Assembly: GCF_900537075.1 (NCBI RefSeq)
Contig: NZ_UNRA01000001.1
Coordinates: 1 to 64,000 of the forward strand
DNA length: 64,000 bases
Direction of reading: 5' to 3'
Source: Tropicibacter sp. Alg240-R139
Lineage (GTDB): Bacteria; Pseudomonadota; Alphaproteobacteria; Rhodobacterales; Rhodobacteraceae
The notes under the pieces were generated by a model. That model did no database searches, had not been told where the DNA came from, and worked only from the letters and a program-made list of their open reading frames with translations. Below are positions 34,974-43,784 of this stretch, one piece after another. The position numbers and the translations under genes are program-made. The first letter of the stretch is position 1; each line of letters starts with the position of its first letter.

Positions 34974-35023
34974 TGTGCGAATTTCCGCACACCCTGCCAG
35001 CCACTTGTGCGAAAAACCGCACA
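34974..35023. promoter_or_regulatory. Two TGTGCG-N6-CGCACA dyads upstream of dctP
   Basis: Dyads at 34974-34991 and 35006-35023 have perfect 6-bp arms and centres 32 bp apart (three helical turns). From memory they resemble DctD upstream activator sites of rhizobia. They lie about 195-240 bp before dctP, between dctP and dctD. I find no -24/-12 sigma-54 element in the remaining 34782-35147 interval, where the only other notable item is an A/T-rich stretch at 34905-34930. Confidence 0.7.
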
Positions 35024-35147
35024 CCTGAACGAATCACCTCTCCGAATCACGGTGTCGCAGGCCGGGCCAGTCAGGGGCCGGACTGCCAAGCCCAAGTCTG
35101 TTCGGACACATCTTTGATGTGATCCGCAGACGCGGGAGCCCCCCTCT

Positions 35148-36377
35148 CTACCGACGGTAATCTTCGGGCCGGATATCATAACGGGCCAGTTTATCGTAAA
35201 ACGTCTTGCGCGGCAGCTTCAACACCTTGGCCGCCTCGGACGCCTTGCCGTTGTTGCGCCCCAGAGCAGAGACCAACAAAGCGCGCTCCACCCGCGCCAA
35301 TTGCTCGGCCAAACCAAGCTCCGCCGCCCGCACCACATCCTCGGGCATGCCCAGAACAAATCGCATTGCCGCCGACATCAACGAACGCGCATTGCCCGGC
35401 CAATCCTGTGCCATCAGCGAGACGAGGTGATCTGGCGTGATCTCAGGCGCGTCGATGCCAGCTTGCTCGGCGGCCTGGGCCACGTAGTGCCGAAAGAGCA
35501 CCGGAATATCCTCGGGTCTTTCGGCCAGCGACGGGATACGCACGCGCATCACATCCAGACGATAGAACAGGTCCGCGTTGAACGCGCCCTGCGCCGCCTG
35601 CGCCCCAAGGTCCGACGTGGTTCCCACCAGAATGCGCGTCCCGGCACCCTGTTCGATCAACTCTAGCGCTGCGTATTGCGTGGCCTCGGGCATGGCCGAA
35701 ACCTCATCGAGAAACAGCGCACCTCCTGCAGCCTCGTCGCAAAGTCGCGTGAACTCTTCTGCGCTTAAACCGGCTGCAGGGCGTTTGACAAAGGCGCCCT
35801 GACTGTCCAGCGACATCAGATGTATCACCTCAGCCACCTTGGAAATCCCGCTGCCCACCGGCCCGGTAACCAGCACCTCGGCCCCGGTTCGCGCGACCGA
35901 GCGGACGCGAGCGCGCAATTCCTCTACCTGTGACGAGGTGCCAAACAACATCCGCGCCGCCGGATCGCCAGTCTCTAGCTGCAGCTTCAGAGCACGGTTT
36001 TCCAACACCAACCCCCGTGTGCGCACAGCCCGCTCCAGCACCGCTAGCAAATCCGCACTGGCGCAGGGCTTTTCCAGGAACCCAAACGCCCCTTGCCTCA
36101 TGGCTTCGACCGCCATTTGGATGTCGCCCTCTCCGGTCAACAGGATCACCGGTAACTCGGCGTCCACTTCTTGAGTATAGTCCAGCAGGTGAAACCCGTC
36201 CCGCCCCGGCATACGAATGTCCGACAGGATCACCCCATTGAAATCTGAACGGATGTGATCTTTGGCCGCCACAAACGATCCCGCTGTCAGCGCGTCATAA
36301 TCGGCCAGCTCCAGCGTCTGCGAAAGCGCCTCGCGCACGGCCGCGTCGTCATCGACCAATAAAACCTTGCGCGTCAT
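35148..36377 (-). CDS. dctD: DctD-like response regulator with degenerate AAA+ domain
   Basis: 409 residues: receiver domain (phospho-acceptor D53 in LSDIRMPG, K103), AAA+ domain (about 145-345), and a Fis-type HTH (GRNNGKASEAAKVLKLPRKT). Walker B (LFLDE, 221-225) and the YRLDV region are kept. The Walker A position reads GPVGSGIS at 172-179, with isoleucine in place of the lysine. The segment that should hold GAFTGA is deleted: only about 20 residues separate FVKRPA from GGALFLDE. It should therefore bind DNA and be phosphorylated but not hydrolyse ATP or open sigma-54 complexes. It overlaps dctB by 4 bases. Confidence 0.9.
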   Translation of the reverse strand: MTRKVLLVDDDAAVREALSQTLELADYDALTAGSFVAAKDHIRSDFNGVILSDIRMPGRDGFHLLDYTQEVDAELPVILLTGEGDIQMAVEAMRQGAFGFLEKPCASADLLAVLERAVRTRGLVLENRALKLQLETGDPAARMLFGTSSQVEELRARVRSVARTGAEVLVTGPVGSGISKVAEVIHLMSLDSQGAFVKRPAAGLSAEEFTRLCDEAAGGALFLDEVSAMPEATQYAALELIEQGAGTRILVGTTSDLGAQAAQGAFNADLFYRLDVMRVRIPSLAERPEDIPVLFRHYVAQAAEQAGIDAPEITPDHLVSLMAQDWPGNARSLMSAAMRFVLGMPEDVVRAAELGLAEQLARVERALLVSALGRNNGKASEAAKVLKLPRKTFYDKLARYDIRPEDYRR

Positions 36378-38125
36378 GCCGCTTGTTCCTTGCCATAAGG
36401 TTCCAATTCGACTGTGAGCATCGCCCCTCGCACTGTGTTTGCGCCCCGGATGTTGCCACCAAAACTCTGTACCAGCCCGTATGAGATCGACAGACCCAGA
36501 CCCATCCCCTCGGAACTGCCAATCACCTTGGTGGAATAGAACGGATCAAAGATCTTCTCCGGTTCCTCGATCCCCGGTCCCGTGTCGGTCACAATGACTT
36601 GCAAACGCTCGTGCGCACGAATAGCAACTTCGATCCGCTTATCTTCAGCGTCTGTCATTGCATCCACCGCATTGTTGATCAGATTGACAAACACCTGCAC
36701 CAGCCGCACCTCGCCGCCCCATGCGTAGACTGACTTCGCAGGCGGGGACCAGAGCAAACTCACACCTTCGGCCTTTAGATGCGTTGCCGTCAGTTCGACC
36801 GCCGTGTCGATCACCTGCACCAGATCGACCTTGCCCATGGGTTCGCTTTCATTGCGGGCAAAAGCGCGCAGGTTCTTGATGATCCGCGCCATCCGCGCCG
36901 CCATATCCGAGATCCGGCCCAAATTCTCGCCAGCCCTCTCAGCCTTTCCCCGATCCAGAAACGCCGCACCGTTGTCGGCAAACTGCTGGATCGCCATCAG
37001 CGGCTGGTTCAGCTCATGGCTTATGCCTGCCGACATCTGTCCAAGCGCGCTCAGCTTGCCCGCCTGCACCAGATCCGCCTGCGCGCGTTTCAGCGCCGCC
37101 TCGGCTTCTTCGCGCTCGGTCACTTCGCGGCGCAGCTGCACGTTGGTGTCTTGCAGAACTCGGGTTCGATCTTCCACACGGCTTTCCAGATCTGCATTGG
37201 CCAGTGCCAACGCCCGACGCCGTTCCGACGCCAGAAACAGCAACGCACCAAAAGCCAAACACAACGCCACCAAAACCGCCGCCTGCAACCCGGCAATGCG
37301 CGCCGCCGGAGCTACGTCCACAATGATTTCGCCGGTCATCCCGATCTGAGGCAGACTAACAGTGGTGTGCAGCCCTGCACGCGGAACATGCGGCCCCCAG
37401 TCAAGCTGCCAGATCTCATGCGCACCGACATCAATCGTCGCAAAAGCGGGCGCGTCACCTGCTGCCGGGGCCAAGCCAATCTGCCCCGCCTCTCGCTGCC
37501 AGAACAGCAGTTCGGGCCGGTTGGAGATATAGATTTCTCCGGCTTCATCGCTAAAAAATACCGGTGGCAAAGAGCCTCGCCATGTCTGTTCCACATCCTC
37601 AAGATCGGCCACCACGATCAGTACACCGCGCACGGGGCCATCAGGTTCAAACGCCGGTGCTGCATATAAATAGGCCCGCCGCCCGGTCTCGGGCATGACC
37701 TCGTGATGGGTGCCTAGTGCGCCTTGCATCGCACGCTCAAAATAGGGTGTCTTGGACAAATCCCGCCCTGCAAGACCCTGAGCAGCCGCCAGAACCCGCC
37801 CGTGTCGATCAGCAAACGCCACGTCCAATGCACCGGTTTTGTCGGCAATCGCCACCATTAACGTGTTGGCCTGCGCCTGCATTTCGGGGCTGTTGTCGAG
37901 CCCCCGCAATCCAGGGTGCGTTGCTGTCAGCACCGCGAGTTCCTGATAAATCTGTAACTGCGTGCTCAACCGGTCGCTGGCTAACGCCAGATCGGCCTCG
38001 GCCCTAAGCGCCAGTTGATCCAACGCCTGACGATAGCCATAGGTCCAGACGCCCGCGGCGAGGGTCGCCACCACGCCGAAGAACCCAACGATGATCCAGC
38101 TGCGCTGACGCCAATATCCCTTCAT
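36374..38125 (-). CDS. dctB: C4-dicarboxylate sensor histidine kinase DctB
   Basis: 583 residues from the ATG at 38125: transmembrane helix (about 10-30), periplasmic double-PDC sensor domain, second helix (about 285-305), coiled coil (ADLESRVEDRTRVLQDTNVQ), HisKA with the phospho-accepting histidine in GISHELNQPLMAI, and HATPase_c with N-box VNLINNAVDAM and G-boxes DTGPGI and EGMGLGLSIS. It senses dicarboxylates in the periplasm and phosphorylates the DctD-like protein. The domain order is standard for DctB. Confidence 0.93.
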   Translation of the reverse strand: MKGYWRQRSWIIVGFFGVVATLAAGVWTYGYRQALDQLALRAEADLALASDRLSTQLQIYQELAVLTATHPGLRGLDNSPEMQAQANTLMVAIADKTGALDVAFADRHGRVLAAAQGLAGRDLSKTPYFERAMQGALGTHHEVMPETGRRAYLYAAPAFEPDGPVRGVLIVVADLEDVEQTWRGSLPPVFFSDEAGEIYISNRPELLFWQREAGQIGLAPAAGDAPAFATIDVGAHEIWQLDWGPHVPRAGLHTTVSLPQIGMTGEIIVDVAPAARIAGLQAAVLVALCLAFGALLFLASERRRALALANADLESRVEDRTRVLQDTNVQLRREVTEREEAEAALKRAQADLVQAGKLSALGQMSAGISHELNQPLMAIQQFADNGAAFLDRGKAERAGENLGRISDMAARMARIIKNLRAFARNESEPMGKVDLVQVIDTAVELTATHLKAEGVSLLWSPPAKSVYAWGGEVRLVQVFVNLINNAVDAMTDAEDKRIEVAIRAHERLQVIVTDTGPGIEEPEKIFDPFYSTKVIGSSEGMGLGLSISYGLVQSFGGNIRGANTVRGAMLTVELEPYGKEQAA

Positions 38126-38186
38126 GTCGCCAACCTTAGCAAAGCCGCTCTTGCATTGACCAGAGCGGCGCGGCACATCTCGGCAC

Positions 38187-39365
38187 ATGAAGACACTGCA
38201 TCAAACCCCGACAGACGCCCAATTTGTCCAGAACCCCTATGCCTTTTATCGCGCGGCGCGCGCCGACGGGGATCTGCACTTCTGGGCCGACTTCAGGATG
38301 CCTGCCGCCTTTACCCATGACGCCGTGCAAAATATCCTACGGGACCGCCGCTTTGGCCGCGAGGTTCCACCCGAGCAAGCGAAACCCGGCCCGGCGCATC
38401 TGGCTCCCTGGCTGGCGATCGAGGCAACCTCGCTGCTCGAAGCGGAAACTCCCCGCCATACCCGGCTGCGTTCCCTGGTGCTACGCGCCTTTACCTCACG
38501 CGCGATCAGCGCGCTGGCGCCGGACATCGAGACGCTGTGTCACCACCTGATCGATCAATTTCCTGAAGGCCCGTTCGACCTGCTTGATGCCTATTGCACC
38601 CAAGTCCCGGTGATCACTATCTGCCGTCTTTTGGGCGTACCCGAAGAGATGGCGCCTGACCTGCTCAACTGGTCCCACGCCATGGTCGCTATGTATCAGG
38701 CCAACCGCACCCGCAAGACAGAAGACGCCGCTGCCCAGGCCTCGAGCGAATTTACGGATTTCCTGCGTGGCTACATCGATGAACGCCGCACCGACCCAGG
38801 CGACGACCTGATCACCCGGTTGATCGCGGCGGAAGAGGAAGGCCAAAAGCTGAATACCGACGAATTGATCGGTACCTGCATCCTACTGCTGAACGCGGGC
38901 CACGAGGCGACGGTGCATGCTCTTTCCAACGGTGTAAAAACGCTGCTGGAAACCGGCTCGGTCGAGGCTCTGTTCGGCAACGCACTGGACGAGACCGTCG
39001 AGGAAGTCCTGCGCTACGATCCGCCTTTGCATATGTTCACGCGCTATGCCTATGAAGATGTCCACCTCTACGGGCACACTTTCAAACGCGGTGATCAGGT
39101 GGCGTTGCTGCTGGGGGCCGCAAACCGCGACCCGGCGATTTGGGACGAGCCAGACAAGTTTGTCCCGACCCGGCACACCCAGACCAACACCAGCTTCGGC
39201 GGCGGGCTGCATTTCTGCGTTGGCGCACCATTGGCCCGGCTGGAAATGCGGATCGCATTGCCGATCCTGTTTCGACGCTGCCCCGATCTGTCGCTGCCCC
39301 AACCACCGGAATACTCCAACAGCTACCATTTTCACGGGCTCACCCGGCTCATGGCCAAGCTCTAG
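38187..39365 (+). CDS. Cytochrome P450
   Basis: A 392-residue soluble bacterial P450. The I-helix oxygen-binding motif is AGHEAT, the K-helix ExxR lies in EEVLRYDPP, and the heme loop FGGGLHFCVGAPLARLE carries the thiolate ligand Cys344. No ferredoxin, ferredoxin reductase or biosynthetic genes adjoin it, so it must use shared redox partners; the fpr gene 5 kb away is one candidate. The substrate is not predictable. It is divergent from dctB with 61 bp between. Confidence 0.93.
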   Translation: MKTLHQTPTDAQFVQNPYAFYRAARADGDLHFWADFRMPAAFTHDAVQNILRDRRFGREVPPEQAKPGPAHLAPWLAIEATSLLEAETPRHTRLRSLVLRAFTSRAISALAPDIETLCHHLIDQFPEGPFDLLDAYCTQVPVITICRLLGVPEEMAPDLLNWSHAMVAMYQANRTRKTEDAAAQASSEFTDFLRGYIDERRTDPGDDLITRLIAAEEEGQKLNTDELIGTCILLLNAGHEATVHALSNGVKTLLETGSVEALFGNALDETVEEVLRYDPPLHMFTRYAYEDVHLYGHTFKRGDQVALLLGAANRDPAIWDEPDKFVPTRHTQTNTSFGGGLHFCVGAPLARLEMRIALPILFRRCPDLSLPQPPEYSNSYHFHGLTRLMAKL

Positions 39366-39397
39366 ACCCTTGAACCAATCACACGCGCCGTGCGATG

Positions 39398-39430
39398 CCT
39401 CCTGCAAGGATATTTTTAGCCAGATGAAAC
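39398..39430 (+). repeat. Dispersed intergenic repeat, family A, copy 3 (partial)
   Basis: GCCTCCTGCAAGGATATTTT continues into AGCCAGATGAAAC. It has the AT box of family A without the GC hairpin, and lies 33 bases behind the P450 gene. Confidence 0.65.
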
Positions 39431-39540
39431 AGGGGATCCGCACCCCGAATCCGGCCGGGGCGCTTCACCTGGCGCGGTCATCGGCGTCCCCGCCTGAACA
39501 GCAGGATTGACGATAACTTCCATGAGTTAAGGATCCGCTA

Positions 39541-39604
39541 CTTCATCTGGCCCAAAATACCCCGAGGGAGTCGCCAAAGGCGGCTGGGGGCAGAGCCCCC
39601 TCCC
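39541..39604 (-). repeat. Dispersed intergenic repeat, family A, copy 4
   Basis: CTTCATCTGG, then CCCAAAATACCCCG, then the hairpins GTCGCCAAAGGCGGC and GGGGGCAGAGCCCCC. It ends next to the stop of the Lrp-type gene, so it may serve as that gene's 3' hairpin. Confidence 0.85.
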
Positions 39605-39607
39605 CAC

Positions 39608-40069
39608 CTACAAGGGCAGCATCGTCGTCGATTTGATCTCTTCCATCGACAAGAGCGCAGTAACGTTGTGAACCCGCACCTCGGAAATCAGCGCCTGATA
39701 AAACGCATCGTAGGCGCGCGCGTTCTGCACCCGGACTTTCAGAATATAATCGATGTCACCTGCCAGCCTGTGTGCCTCTTGCACTTCAGGGCGATCACGC
39801 AGCGCTTTGAGGAAAGATTTTTGCCAATCCGCCTCGTGCTCAGAGGTGCGGATCAGGACAAAGAAACAGGCTTCGAACCCAAGCGCCTCGGCGTCCAATT
39901 GCACAGTCTGCTGACCGATCACTCCGGCCCCGCGCAGTTTGCGGATGCGATTCCAGACCGGCGTCTTGGAAGACCCCACCCGACCGGCGATTTCGTCCAG
40001 CGACTGGCTGGCGTCGCGTTGCAGCTCAGCCAGAATTTTCCGATCTGTGTCGTCTATTCGTACCGACAT
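39608..40069 (-). CDS. Lrp/AsnC-family transcriptional regulator
   Basis: 153 residues from the ATG at 40069. It has an N-terminal HTH (IDDTDRKILAELQRDASQSL then GRVGSSKTPVWNRIRKL) and a C-terminal RAM ligand-binding domain. It is divergent from the cobA-cysI-cysH operon, so it is the likely sulfur- or amino-acid-responsive regulator of sulfate assimilation in this organism. No CysB gene is present nearby. The effector is unknown. Confidence 0.9.
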   Translation of the reverse strand: MSVRIDDTDRKILAELQRDASQSLDEIAGRVGSSKTPVWNRIRKLRGAGVIGQQTVQLDAEALGFEACFFVLIRTSEHEADWQKSFLKALRDRPEVQEAHRLAGDIDYILKVRVQNARAYDAFYQALISEVRVHNVTALLSMEEIKSTTMLPL

Positions 40070-40162
40070 TCCTGTTTTCCCTCTCATTCGAAACCGGCGT
40101 TCCATTTCGCCAGAACTCGAAAACGTTTGTCCTTATTTGATCGCCCGTATGGCGCATTGTCG

Positions 40163-40179
40163 GGAATATTTCCTATATT
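40163..40179. promoter_or_regulatory. Small dyad and -10-like element before cobA
   Basis: GGAA-TAT-TTCC (40163-40173) directly precedes TATATT (40174-40179), about 35 bases before the cobA start. The dyad could be an operator of the divergent Lrp-type gene, and TATATT a -10 box. No good -35 is visible, so this is tentative. Confidence 0.35.
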
Positions 40180-40213
40180 GAGAGCCAAGTCAAACACACT
40201 ACAGGGACCAGCA

Positions 40214-40990
40214 ATGTCCACGACCGCACAACACAAGCCACAAGGCCACGTCGACTTTGTCGGCGCAGGTCCGGGTGATCCTGAACTGCTGACGCTGAAA
40301 GCCTTGCGCGCGTTTGAGATGGCGGATGTGGTGATGCACGATCGTCTGATCAGCGAAGAGATTCTGGCACTGGCGGGTAAAACCGCCCGCCTGGTCGATG
40401 TGGGCAAGGCAGGCTTTGGCCCCTCTTGGAAGCAATCCGACATCGACGCGCTGCTGGTTGAGACTGCGCTGACTGGTGCCCGTGTGGTGCGGCTCAAGTC
40501 CGGCGACCCAACCGTGTTCGGTCGCCTGGATGAAGAAATCGAAGCGGTTGAAGCTTCTGGCGTCACCTGGCGTATCGTCCCTGGCCTGACCGCCGCCTCG
40601 GCTGCTGTGGCGGGCATCGGGCAAAGCCTGACGCGCCGTGGCCGCAACTCATCCGTGCGCTTCCTTACTGGTCACGACATGCAAGGCTTTGCCGATCACG
40701 ACTGGGCCGCCTTAGCGCGCTCGGGCGAGGTTGCCGCAATTTACATGGGCAAGAAATCGGCCCGTTTCGTTCAGGGCCGCCTGATCATGCACGGTGCCGA
40801 CCGCGCGACGCCTGTGACGCTGGTTGAATACGCCTCACGCCCCGATCAGCGCGTTCTGGCCACCACGCTGGACAAGCTGCCCACCGACCTGGCTGCCGCC
40901 GAAATGAACGGCCCCGCCCTGACCCTTTATGGCCTCGCGCCCCGCGACGCGGCACAGGCCCTGCCCCAATTACACAAGGAATTTGCCTGA
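40214..40990 (+). CDS. cobA: Uroporphyrinogen-III C-methyltransferase (siroheme branch)
   Basis: A 258-residue SAM-dependent methylase. The N-terminal signature is VDFVGAGPGDPELLTLKAL, followed by VRLKSGDPTVFGRLDEE and the late IYMGKKSARFVQ region. It makes precorrin-2, the precursor of the siroheme needed by the sulfite reductase encoded downstream. It is the methylase domain alone; the dehydrogenase/ferrochelatase part of CysG is absent here. The start at 40214 is fixed by the conserved N-terminus. Confidence 0.94.
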   Translation: MSTTAQHKPQGHVDFVGAGPGDPELLTLKALRAFEMADVVMHDRLISEEILALAGKTARLVDVGKAGFGPSWKQSDIDALLVETALTGARVVRLKSGDPTVFGRLDEEIEAVEASGVTWRIVPGLTAASAAVAGIGQSLTRRGRNSSVRFLTGHDMQGFADHDWAALARSGEVAAIYMGKKSARFVQGRLIMHGADRATPVTLVEYASRPDQRVLATTLDKLPTDLAAAEMNGPALTLYGLAPRDAAQALPQLHKEFA

Positions 40991-41304
40991 TGGCCCGTGC
41001 CTTTTCCCCCAAGATCGTCACTGCCAACCACCTGCTGGAAGGTGACGTGATTTATCAAACCGCCGATGATCGCTGGTCGCGCCATATTTCCGAGGCCGAG
41101 TTGATCACCGACGAGGCGCATGCGCAGCTGCGGCTGCTGGATGCCTCGCGGCAGGCAAACGTGATCGTGGGGGCCTATCTGGCCGATGCGGTGGCCGGCG
41201 AAAACGGCCCCGAACCCACTCACTTTAGAGAGGCTTTCCGCCGTACCGGGCCGTCAAACTACGTGCACGGCAAGCAGGAAGCCTCTCCGCAGCCCCGGGC
41301 CTGA
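40990..41304 (+). CDS. DUF2849 protein of the sulfite reductase operon
   Basis: A 104-residue soluble protein (FSPKIVTANHLLEGDVIYQT at the N-terminus, then DRWSRHISEAELI) of the DUF2849 family. This family occurs almost only between cobA/cysG and cysI in alphaproteobacteria. It shares one base with the cobA stop. Its role is unknown; a small accessory to sulfite reductase or siroheme delivery is inferred from the fixed position. Confidence 0.9.
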   Translation: MARAFSPKIVTANHLLEGDVIYQTADDRWSRHISEAELITDEAHAQLRLLDASRQANVIVGAYLADAVAGENGPEPTHFREAFRRTGPSNYVHGKQEASPQPRA

Positions 41305-41368
41305 TCGGGCCCCTTCTCTCTCCCCTCAAAAGGCCCCATGTCCGGGGCTGCAACAAGGACAGCAAACC

Positions 41369-43033
41369 ATGTATCGCTACTCCGAGTTTGACACCGCCTT
41401 TCTTGCTGAACGCAACGCTCAGTTCCGCGCCCAGGTCGAGCGCCGCATCGACGGCTCGCTGACCGAAGATGAATTCAAGCCGCTCCGCCTGATGAACGGC
41501 CTGTATCTGCAGCTGCACGCCTATATGCTGCGGGTGGCCATTCCTTATGGTACGGTCAACAGCGCGCAGATGCGCCAACTGGCCCTGCTGGCTGAAAAGT
41601 GGGACAAGGGTTACGGCCATTTCACCACGCGTCAGAACATCCAGTACAACTGGCCCAAGCTGAATGACGTGCCGGACATGTTGGACGCCCTGGCCGAGGT
41701 TGGCATGCACGCCATCCAGACCAGCGGCAACACCATCCGCAACGTGACCGCCGACCACTTCGCCGGCGCCGCCGCCGATGAAGTCGCCGATCCGCGCCCC
41801 TATGCCGAACTGCTGCGCCAGTGGTCCACCGACCACCCGGAATTCCAGTTCATGCCGCGCAAGTTCAAGATCGCCATCACCGGTTCGGAAAACGACCGCG
41901 CGGTGATCAAGGCCCATGACATCGGCCTGCAACTGATCGAGCGTGACAGCGTGTTGGGTGCCAAGGTCATCGTCGGTGGTGGCCTGGGCCGGACGCCGAT
42001 GATCGGCAAGACCTTGAACGAATTCATCGCCTTCGACGATCTGCTGGCCTATCTTGAGGCCACCGTTTCCGTGTGGAACCAGATCGGACGCCGCGACAAC
42101 AAATACAAGGCCCGCATCAAGATCACTGTGCACGAACATGGCATCGACGACATCCGCGCCCGCGTGGAAGAGCGTTACGCCCAGGTGCGCCCGCAGTTCA
42201 AAGGCGTCGACATGGCGCTGCTGGAAGAGATCAAGACGCATTTTGCTTTGCCCGCCTTCCGCGAAGGTTCGGTTGCTGCGTTCGAAGGTGCTTACACCAA
42301 CGATCCGGTCTTCCGCTCGTGGGTCGACACCAACATCGCGCCGCATAAGAACGCGGACCACGCGATTGTCACGATCTCGATCAAAAAGCACGGCAACACG
42401 CCCGGCGATGCAACCGCCGAGCAGATGCGCGTGATGGCGGATCTTGCGCAAGAGTTCGGCTATGACGAGCTGCGCATCAGCCATGAACAGAACGTGATCC
42501 TACCGCATGTCCACAAATCGGACCTGCCCGCGATCCATGCACGCCTGAAAGAGCACGAATTGGCCACCGCCAACATCGGCCTGATCAGCGACATCATCGC
42601 CTGCCCCGGCATGGACTATTGCGCGCTGGCTACGGCCCGCTCGATCCCGGTTGCCGAAACCATCGCGACCCGCTTTGACGAACTGAAGCTGGAGCATGAC
42701 ATCGGCCACCTGAAGATCAAGATCTCGGGCTGCATCAACGCCTGTGGCCACCACCATGTGGGTCACATCGGTATTCTGGGTCTGGACCGTGCTGGCGTCG
42801 AAAACTACCAGATCACCCTGGGCGGCGACGGATCGGAAAACGCCTCTATCGGTGAACGCGCCGGTCCCGGCTTCTCGTATGACGAAATCGTACCTGCCGT
42901 CGAACGTCTGGTTTATGCCTACCTCGACCTGCGCGACAGCAAGGACGAGACGTTCCTGCAGACCTACCGTCGCCTTGGTCTGGCGCCGTTCAAAGCGGCC
43001 CTTTACCCCGAGGCACAGGCCGATGCCGCTTGA
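41369..43033 (+). CDS. cysI: Sulfite reductase hemoprotein (nitrite/sulfite reductase family)
   Basis: 554 residues made of two ferredoxin-like/siroheme-binding repeats. The coupled 4Fe-4S/siroheme cysteines appear as C-x5-C in IACPGMDYCALA and C-x3-C in SGCINACGHHHVGHIG. AAGGAC precedes the ATG at 41369. It reduces sulfite to sulfide with six electrons. No cysJ flavoprotein is encoded nearby, so electrons probably come from ferredoxin, with the fpr gene downstream as reductase. The stop overlaps cysH by 11 bases. Confidence 0.95.
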   Translation: MYRYSEFDTAFLAERNAQFRAQVERRIDGSLTEDEFKPLRLMNGLYLQLHAYMLRVAIPYGTVNSAQMRQLALLAEKWDKGYGHFTTRQNIQYNWPKLNDVPDMLDALAEVGMHAIQTSGNTIRNVTADHFAGAAADEVADPRPYAELLRQWSTDHPEFQFMPRKFKIAITGSENDRAVIKAHDIGLQLIERDSVLGAKVIVGGGLGRTPMIGKTLNEFIAFDDLLAYLEATVSVWNQIGRRDNKYKARIKITVHEHGIDDIRARVEERYAQVRPQFKGVDMALLEEIKTHFALPAFREGSVAAFEGAYTNDPVFRSWVDTNIAPHKNADHAIVTISIKKHGNTPGDATAEQMRVMADLAQEFGYDELRISHEQNVILPHVHKSDLPAIHARLKEHELATANIGLISDIIACPGMDYCALATARSIPVAETIATRFDELKLEHDIGHLKIKISGCINACGHHHVGHIGILGLDRAGVENYQITLGGDGSENASIGERAGPGFSYDEIVPAVERLVYAYLDLRDSKDETFLQTYRRLGLAPFKAALYPEAQADAA

Positions 43034-43784
43034 CGAGATCCAAACGGAACTGGGAGCAGATCGTCAGGCCTTGACCGACAAGGTCGAGGCTCTGAACGAC
43101 CGCTATCGCCACCACAGCGCCACCGATGTCATGCACGGGGCGCTGACGCAGGCGGGTGACATCGCTCTGGTGTCCAGCTTTGGCGCGGAATCGGTGGTTC
43201 TGCTGCACATGGCGGCGGTGATCGACCAAACAGTGCCGGTGCTGTTTGTGGACACCCAGATGCTCTTTGCCGAAACGCTGGTCTATCAGGCCGAAGTGGC
43301 AGAGCGGCTGGGACTCAAGAATGTGCGTATCATCCGTGCGGATGACGAGGATGTGGCAAAACAGGACCCTTATGGCGCCCTGCACCTGAGCGACACCGAC
43401 GCCTGCTGCACGCTGCGCAAGACGATCCCGCTGCAGCGTGCCCTGGGTGGCTTTGACGGCTGGATCACCGGTCGCAAACGATTTCAAGCGGGCACCCGCG
43501 CCACGCTCGATTTCTTCGAGGTCGAAGATGGAACCGGCCGGATCAAGGTCAACCCTTTGGCCCACTGGGCGCCCGAAGATGTACGCGCCTACATGGAAGA
43601 AAACAGATTGCCCCGGCATCCGCTGGTGGCCCAAGGGTATCCATCAATCGGCTGTGCGCCATGCACGTCGAAGGTGAAACCGGGCGAAGATCCCCGCGCC
43701 GGACGCTGGCGCGATCAGAACAAAGAAGAATGCGGTATCCATTTTGTCAACGGCAAGATGGTGCGCGTAGGAGAAAAGACATGA
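43023..43784 (+). CDS. cysH: Adenylylsulfate (APS/PAPS) reductase
   Basis: 253 residues of the PAPS-reductase fold (DIALVSSFGAESVVLLHM). The cysteine pairs CCTLRK and CAPC, together with the ECGIH catalytic motif at the C-terminus, indicate a 4Fe-4S cluster enzyme that uses APS rather than PAPS. This fits an operon without a PAPS-dependent thioredoxin-only form. It supplies sulfite to CysI. The ATG at 43023 lies inside the end of cysI. Confidence 0.95.
   Translation: MPLDEIQTELGADRQALTDKVEALNDRYRHHSATDVMHGALTQAGDIALVSSFGAESVVLLHMAAVIDQTVPVLFVDTQMLFAETLVYQAEVAERLGLKNVRIIRADDEDVAKQDPYGALHLSDTDACCTLRKTIPLQRALGGFDGWITGRKRFQAGTRATLDFFEVEDGTGRIKVNPLAHWAPEDVRAYMEENRLPRHPLVAQGYPSIGCAPCTSKVKPGEDPRAGRWRDQNKEECGIHFVNGKMVRVGEKT

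Noticed and set aside
41225-42484. 419-codon reverse frame over cysI
   Set aside because: Antisense shadow; the forward frame has all siroheme/Fe-S motifs and the reverse one has no family features.
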